This document shows, in pieces, positions 6,489 to 9,376 of a stretch of 9,376 nt of DNA. The DNA comes from an uncultured Lachnospiraceae bacterium. GTDB lineage: Bacteria > Bacillota > Clostridia > Lachnospirales > Lachnospiraceae. The stretch covers positions 1-9,376 of the forward strand of contig CAJTYM010000072.1 in NCBI GenBank assembly GCA_910583835.1, written 5' to 3'. The notes beneath the pieces were generated by a model, which did no database searches, was not told the DNA's origin, and saw nothing but the letters and a program-made list of their open reading frames with translations. The position numbers and the translations under genes were made by a program. Position 1 is the first letter of the stretch; each line of letters starts with the position of its first letter.

Positions 6489-6520
6489 TATTCGTTGTAC
6501 TAGTGTCGTTTGACATTGCG

Positions 6521-6565
6521 AAGCCTTACAGGGAGCAGATTTGCTCTCTGTGAGGCTTATTTTTA
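6521..6565 (+). terminator. Strong intrinsic terminator after the Mrp gene
   Basis: A 17-bp stem (6521-6537 with 6542-6558, two G-U wobbles) with a 4-base loop GATT is followed by ATTTTTA at 6559-6565. It is a textbook Rho-independent terminator closing the lipoprotein-mrp operon. Confidence 0.93.
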
Positions 6566-6591
6566 TGAAAAAATTTGTGATATATTCCCAA

Positions 6592-6620
6592 TTGTTTTTT
6601 TGAAAACCAGGGATTACAAT
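6592..6620 (+). promoter_or_regulatory. Candidate promoter for the Tad-like operon
   Basis: TTGTTT (6592-6597) and TACAAT (6615-6620, 5/6) are spaced by 17 bases. The predicted start, about 6627, coincides with the first base of the perfect hairpin at 6627-6643, so the transcript would begin with a stem-loop. The -35 box is weak (3/6). Confidence 0.45.
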
Positions 6621-6705
6621 ACCCATACGGAACGCGGTTCCGTGATATTTTCCAGCCGCCGGCGCTCTCTATGCCGGCACATAATTTCTTTTTATTTCTG
6701 CATAG

Positions 6706-6761
6706 GAATTCCAGGGCATCAAGCCTTGCTGGTAATCTGTATAGATAACCAGGTGGAATTC
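6706..6761 (+). repeat. Composite inverted repeat in the leader
   Basis: The outer arms GAATTCCA (6706-6713) and TGGAATTC (6754-6761) are perfect complements. Inside them, 6729-6738 pairs with 6743-6752 over 9 of 10 positions around a GTAT loop, with a single A-A mismatch in the middle. A nested, closed stem of this sort is more like a folded RNA element than an operator. Function is unknown. Confidence 0.55.
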
Positions 6762-6870
6762 ATTATCGGTTGGCAATTCAGTCGCCAATTACCAATGCAT
6801 GAATGAAAGAGCGATGTTATCTGCCTTTCTGTGGGCAGTAACAGAATACCTGCGGAAAGGAGGGATAGGC

Positions 6871-7032
6871 ATGAAGGTTATTTTTGAGGAGTATAGCGGC
6901 ATCATCATCACCGCAGTGGCAATCATTGCGCTGATTGCAGTTGTGGGATTGCTGCTTGCCACAAATGGGCCGGTGCACAAGGCATTTGTGGACTTAATCG
7001 ATACCTTGTTTAAACAGGCGAAGGTGTCTTAA
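6871..7032 (+). CDS. Small membrane peptide at the head of the Tad-like locus, possible Flp-type pilin-like protein
   Basis: This 53-residue peptide has a short acidic N-terminus (MKVIFEEYSG), one strongly hydrophobic segment at about 11-30 (IIITAVAIIALIAVVGLLLA), and an amphipathic C-terminal part ending in KQAKVS. The EEYSG plus Ile/Ala/Val helix recalls the core of Flp/Tad pilins (EYGLIAALIAVV), but without the preceding Gly cleavage site and leader when translated from this start. The start was chosen because AAAGGAGGG at 6856-6864 lies 6 bases upstream. A longer in-frame ORF from ATG 6799 would read through this site and has no ribosome binding site of its own. It is the first gene of a unit with a TadA-like ATPase and a TadB-like protein, which supports a role in that machine as pilin-like subunit or membrane scaffold. 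The peptide is real with good confidence; its role is inferred. Confidence 0.75.
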   Translation: MKVIFEEYSGIIITAVAIIALIAVVGLLLATNGPVHKAFVDLIDTLFKQAKVS

Positions 7033-7038
7033 GCTGCG

Positions 7039-7086
7039 CAGCCCGGGCCGCTGGCAAAGCCAGGGAAAGCAGGAAAGCCCGGGCTG
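7039..7086 (+). repeat. GC-rich nested hairpin between the small peptide and the ATPase gene
   Basis: CAGCCCGGGC (7039-7048) is a perfect complement of GCCCGGGCTG (7077-7086). Inside it, CTGGC (7051-7055) pairs with GCCAG (7059-7063) around an AAA loop. It begins 7 bases after the peptide stop codon. No T-run follows, so full termination is unlikely. It may slow decay of, or partly uncouple, the upstream peptide message from the ATPase message. Confidence 0.7.
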
Positions 7087-7177
7087 ACAGAAGAGTTTGA
7101 GAAGTTCAGGGTTATATGGAAAAGCCAGGAAGATGTAATCCCCTGGGTTTTCTGGAAAATTGAGAATGGAGGAGAGA

Positions 7178-8278
7178 ATGAAATATGACTGGGAACTGAC
7201 AGAGGAGGAGTTTGGTCCTTTTTATCCTTATATTCGGGATAAGAATGTGACAGATATAGATTACAATGGAAAGACTTTGTGGGTCGCAGACCTGAAGCGG
7301 GGGCGCTACCAGGCGGATATCCAGGTTGCGGAGGAGTTTATCGAGCGTTTTACGCATAGGATTGCCAATCGGGTCAATAAGCCGTTTAACCGCGCCAACA
7401 ATGTACTGGAAGCGGAGACGAATGAACTCAGAATCAGTATCGTCCATGAATCGGCGGCGGTGTCCGGGCGCAGCATCTGTATCCGCAAATCGCTTCCGCA
7501 GGTCCGCCAGACCGTGGAGAGCATGTTGGACAGCGGTTATTGTACGGTGGAGATTCTGAGCCTGCTGATTAACTGCGTGAAAGCAAAAATGAACTTTGCT
7601 TTCTGCGGGGAGCCGGGCGTGGGGAAGACGGAATGTGCCAAGTTCTTTTCCAGGTTTATTCCCCCCAATCAGCGGGCCATCACCATTGAGGATAACCTGG
7701 AAATGCATTTCCATAAGATTAATCCAGACAATGACTGCGTGGAGCTCCAGGTGAGCAAGGATTTAAGCTACACGGAGGCGATAAAGCTCTGCCTCAGGCA
7801 GAATCCCAAATGGATAATTTTATCGGAGGCGCGTTCCACAGAGGTGCAGTACCTGCTGGAACAGTGGTCTACCGGAGTCTATGGGTTTACTACGCTGCAT
7901 TTGGACGACCTCAGAAATTTGCCGGACAGGATTATGAATATGATTGGACGTTCCAGGGATGCGGACCGTCTGGAGAATTATATTTATGAATTTATCAGCG
8001 TAGGCGTGCTGCTGCGCCAGTATCAGAATGAAAATGGCATGTTGGAGCGTTATATTGACCAGATGTGTTTTTTTGACAGGTATGATGGGAGAAATGCGAT
8101 TTATATGCTGGTAGAGGATGGGAAACAGATATCGGACGTAATCCCAGACGATATTTTGCGGCGGCTGCACCGCGCGGGAATCGGGGAACCCTTTCATTGT
8201 CCGCAGACATGCGCCTATGAACCGTTGGATATTGCGCTGGTAAAAGCATCGCGTGGTTTGGAACAGGAGGTTGTATGA
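7178..8278 (+). CDS. TadA/CpaF-family secretion ATPase
   Basis: This 366-residue cytoplasmic ATPase belongs to the VirB11/PulE superfamily, TadA/CpaF branch, which powers Tad pilus assembly or type II/IV-like secretion at the membrane. The N-terminal domain (about 1-125) is followed by the ATPase core. It has Walker A GEPGVGKT at 144-151, an Asp box TIEDNLE around E171-D172, a Walker B variant WIILSEAR with E217 and R219, and a His box TTLHLDD with H241. The usual Walker B context 'vGEvR' reads 'LSEAR' here, with the catalytic Glu and Arg kept. The C-terminal domain (about 260-366) is long and contains several Cys. The ATG at 7178 was chosen because GGAGG at 7168-7172 is 5 bases upstream; in-frame TTG 7160 and ATG 7166 are less well placed. 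The stop overlaps the next gene's start (ATGA), indicating translational coupling. Confidence 0.92.
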   Translation: MKYDWELTEEEFGPFYPYIRDKNVTDIDYNGKTLWVADLKRGRYQADIQVAEEFIERFTHRIANRVNKPFNRANNVLEAETNELRISIVHESAAVSGRSICIRKSLPQVRQTVESMLDSGYCTVEILSLLINCVKAKMNFAFCGEPGVGKTECAKFFSRFIPPNQRAITIEDNLEMHFHKINPDNDCVELQVSKDLSYTEAIKLCLRQNPKWIILSEARSTEVQYLLEQWSTGVYGFTTLHLDDLRNLPDRIMNMIGRSRDADRLENYIYEFISVGVLLRQYQNENGMLERYIDQMCFFDRYDGRNAIYMLVEDGKQISDVIPDDILRRLHRAGIGEPFHCPQTCAYEPLDIALVKASRGLEQEVV

Positions 8279-9339
8279 AGAAAAGGAAAAACAAGAGTAA
8301 GCGCAGGAGTAAGGAAAAGTTTGGGCTGTTTCGCCCGGGCAACCTGCAGAAGCAGATAGACAGCTATGGTTACAATTTTTCTATGGGCAGGTATTGCGTA
8401 TTTCTGTCTGTATCGGCCGCGGGGGCTATCGGCTGCGGGATGCTGTTTGGCCTGCATTGGTATCTGATTATTCCAGTTGTTTTCGCTTGTATGATGGCGC
8501 TGCCGTTCCTCATCCTGGATGGCTATAAGCAGATGTATGAGCATAAGCAGTTTTTAGATATTTCCGATTACATGGAGCAGATGCTGTACTCTTTCCGGCT
8601 GAATCAGAAAATATTGCTTGCCCTCAAAGACACGCGTACACTGTTTGCTGAGGGCAGGATGCATGATGTCATCGGAGAAGCAATCGATTACATAGAATGC
8701 GGCAGTTACAGATACGAGCTTTATAAGGAGGCGTTGGCAATCATAGAGAACGCATATCCTACGAAACGCTTGTGTGCCATTCACGAATATCTGAGGACTG
8801 TGGAAAGCAACGGCGGAGCCTGTGAGGAGGGGATTGACTTGCTGCTGCAGGATAAGGCGGTGTGGGCAGACAATGTAGCGCTGCTGCAGGAAGATAAAAA
8901 GGCAGCGCGTATGCGGGCAGTCTTTTCATTGCTTGTAACCATGCTGCTTGCACTGATTTTCCATATGGTATACCGTTCCATGCCGGAGCAGTATACGATT
9001 GTCGGCCATCCGGTTACCCAGGGCGTGACGACCTTGTACCTGATATTGAATATTGCAATTTTCCGTAAGGTCAACCATCAGATTGCGGGCAGCTGGATTG
9101 TCCGGGAGGAGGAAGCGGGGGACAAAATCTGCAGGTACTTTGCAATGATAAGCAGTTATGATGAGAAGAAAGAGGCGAGGAATAGTTTTGGTTTGGCAGG
9201 GATAGCTCTGTGGACTGCTATATTATGCTGTCTGTTTGGATGGGCATTGGCGGCGGCGCTGGCAGTGATAGCAGCCCTCCTGCTGCTGAACCAGCATAAG
9301 ATTGGTTACCGAATTGCTTACGATAAGCAACTTGGTTAA
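8275..9339 (+). CDS. TadB-like polytopic membrane protein (divergent)
   Basis: This 354-residue protein starts with a very basic N-terminus (KKRKNKSKRRSKEK) and has about six membrane segments, at roughly 40-60, 62-81, 214-233, 247-263, 305-322 and 323-338. Between the second and third lies a soluble helical region of about 130 residues with SDYMEQMLYSFRLNQKILLAL, matching the 'l..la..l.aG.sl..al' helical pattern of TadB/GspF-type inner-membrane platform proteins in a weakened form. In the family these proteins couple the ATPase to pilus subunit assembly. The ATG overlaps the ATPase stop by 4 bases, with AGGAGG just upstream at about 8264-8269. Homology by sequence alone is weak, and the call rests on topology plus its position directly after a TadA-like gene. 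Only 37 bases follow it; they hold a nine-codon ORF from ATG 9340 that is probably not a gene. Confidence 0.75.
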   Translation: MKKRKNKSKRRSKEKFGLFRPGNLQKQIDSYGYNFSMGRYCVFLSVSAAGAIGCGMLFGLHWYLIIPVVFACMMALPFLILDGYKQMYEHKQFLDISDYMEQMLYSFRLNQKILLALKDTRTLFAEGRMHDVIGEAIDYIECGSYRYELYKEALAIIENAYPTKRLCAIHEYLRTVESNGGACEEGIDLLLQDKAVWADNVALLQEDKKAARMRAVFSLLVTMLLALIFHMVYRSMPEQYTIVGHPVTQGVTTLYLILNIAIFRKVNHQIAGSWIVREEEAGDKICRYFAMISSYDEKKEARNSFGLAGIALWTAILCCLFGWALAAALAVIAALLLLNQHKIGYRIAYDKQLG

Positions 9340-9376
9340 ATGTCAAGAAAAACTTTTGAAAGATTTTGAGAAAAAA

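Larger units (their letters stand above)
6566..6870 (+). promoter_or_regulatory. Structured non-coding leader region of the Tad-like operon
   Basis: These 305 bases carry no supported gene, but they are rich in inverted repeats. A perfect 7-bp hairpin with a GCG loop lies at 6627-6643. A GCCGGC/GCCGGC stem at 6658-6678 is followed by a T-rich tract from about 6685 to 6697. A composite element lies at 6706-6761, with an outer GAATTCCA/TGGAATTC pair enclosing a hairpin at 6729-6752. Another hairpin lies at 6768-6790. The region sits between a terminator and the first gene of the locus, so most of it is probably a 5' untranslated leader. I could not match it to a riboswitch class I know, including the c-di-GMP-I consensus. 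It could be a structured regulatory leader or attenuator, or simply degenerate DNA. Confidence 0.5.

Noticed and set aside
6510..6806. 98-codon plus-strand ORF after the Mrp gene
   Set aside because: It runs through the intrinsic terminator and all the leader hairpins, has no ribosome binding site, and its product looks like no known protein.
6799..6870. Extended N-terminus of the small membrane peptide (ATG 6799)
   Set aside because: No ribosome binding site precedes 6799, while a near-perfect site precedes the ATG at 6871 and would itself be translated as RKGG.
7112..7714. 200-codon minus-strand ORF
   Set aside because: It is antisense to the clear TadA/CpaF ATPase coding region and its protein has no domain pattern.
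9340..9376. Possible start of a next gene at ATG 9340
   Set aside because: It reads only nine codons before a TGA. The real next gene probably begins after the window, so no partial gene is called.

Overview
The window looks like chromosomal DNA from a Gram-positive Clostridia member, most plausibly a Lachnospiraceae-type gut anaerobe. This is inference. The reasons are strong AGGAGG-type ribosome binding sites before almost every gene, sigma-A-like promoters, a pyrB plus separate pyrI pair, an Mrp/NBP35 ATPase with a Cys-rich N-terminus, and a compact Tad-like pilus/secretion locus of the kind seen in that family. No mobile element, CRISPR array, tRNA or rRNA was seen.

Layout. Positions 1-248 are an AT-rich upstream region with a perfect 11-bp inverted repeat (55-89). 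Positions 249-2349 hold an overlapping OmpR-family response regulator and sensor histidine kinase pair on the plus strand. A 17-bp inverted repeat (2362-2430) separates this from the convergent pyrBI operon (2435-3813, minus strand), which encodes the catalytic and regulatory chains of aspartate carbamoyltransferase. A short divergent promoter region (about 3840-3920) drives pyrBI leftward and a small PH-domain-like protein (3992-4369) rightward. A minus-strand CmpB-like membrane protein (4407-4829) converges on the latter. A strong promoter at 4872-4901 starts a plus-strand pair: a lipoprotein of unknown function (4939-5610) and an Mrp/NBP35 Fe-S carrier ATPase (5643-6488), closed by a strong intrinsic terminator (6521-6565).

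From 6566 to the end is the most interesting part. About 300 non-coding bases contain a candidate promoter and a run of hairpins. They lead into a 53-codon membrane peptide (6871-7032), an intra-operon GC-rich hairpin (7039-7086), a TadA/CpaF-family ATPase (7178-8278) and, overlapping it by 4 bases, a TadB-like polytopic membrane protein (8275-9339). The locus probably continues beyond the window with a TadC-like partner and pilin-like genes; that continuation is inferred.

How the genes work together: the two-component pair is a self-contained sensing unit with no visible target gene beside it. pyrBI makes carbamoyl-aspartate for pyrimidine synthesis and appears to be expressed from a simple promoter with no room for a PyrR-type attenuator. 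The lipoprotein and Mrp genes are probably co-transcribed but have no obvious functional link. The Tad-like genes would build an envelope-spanning pilus or secretion machine powered by the ATPase. The structured leader and the hairpin after the small peptide are the best candidates here for undescribed regulation.
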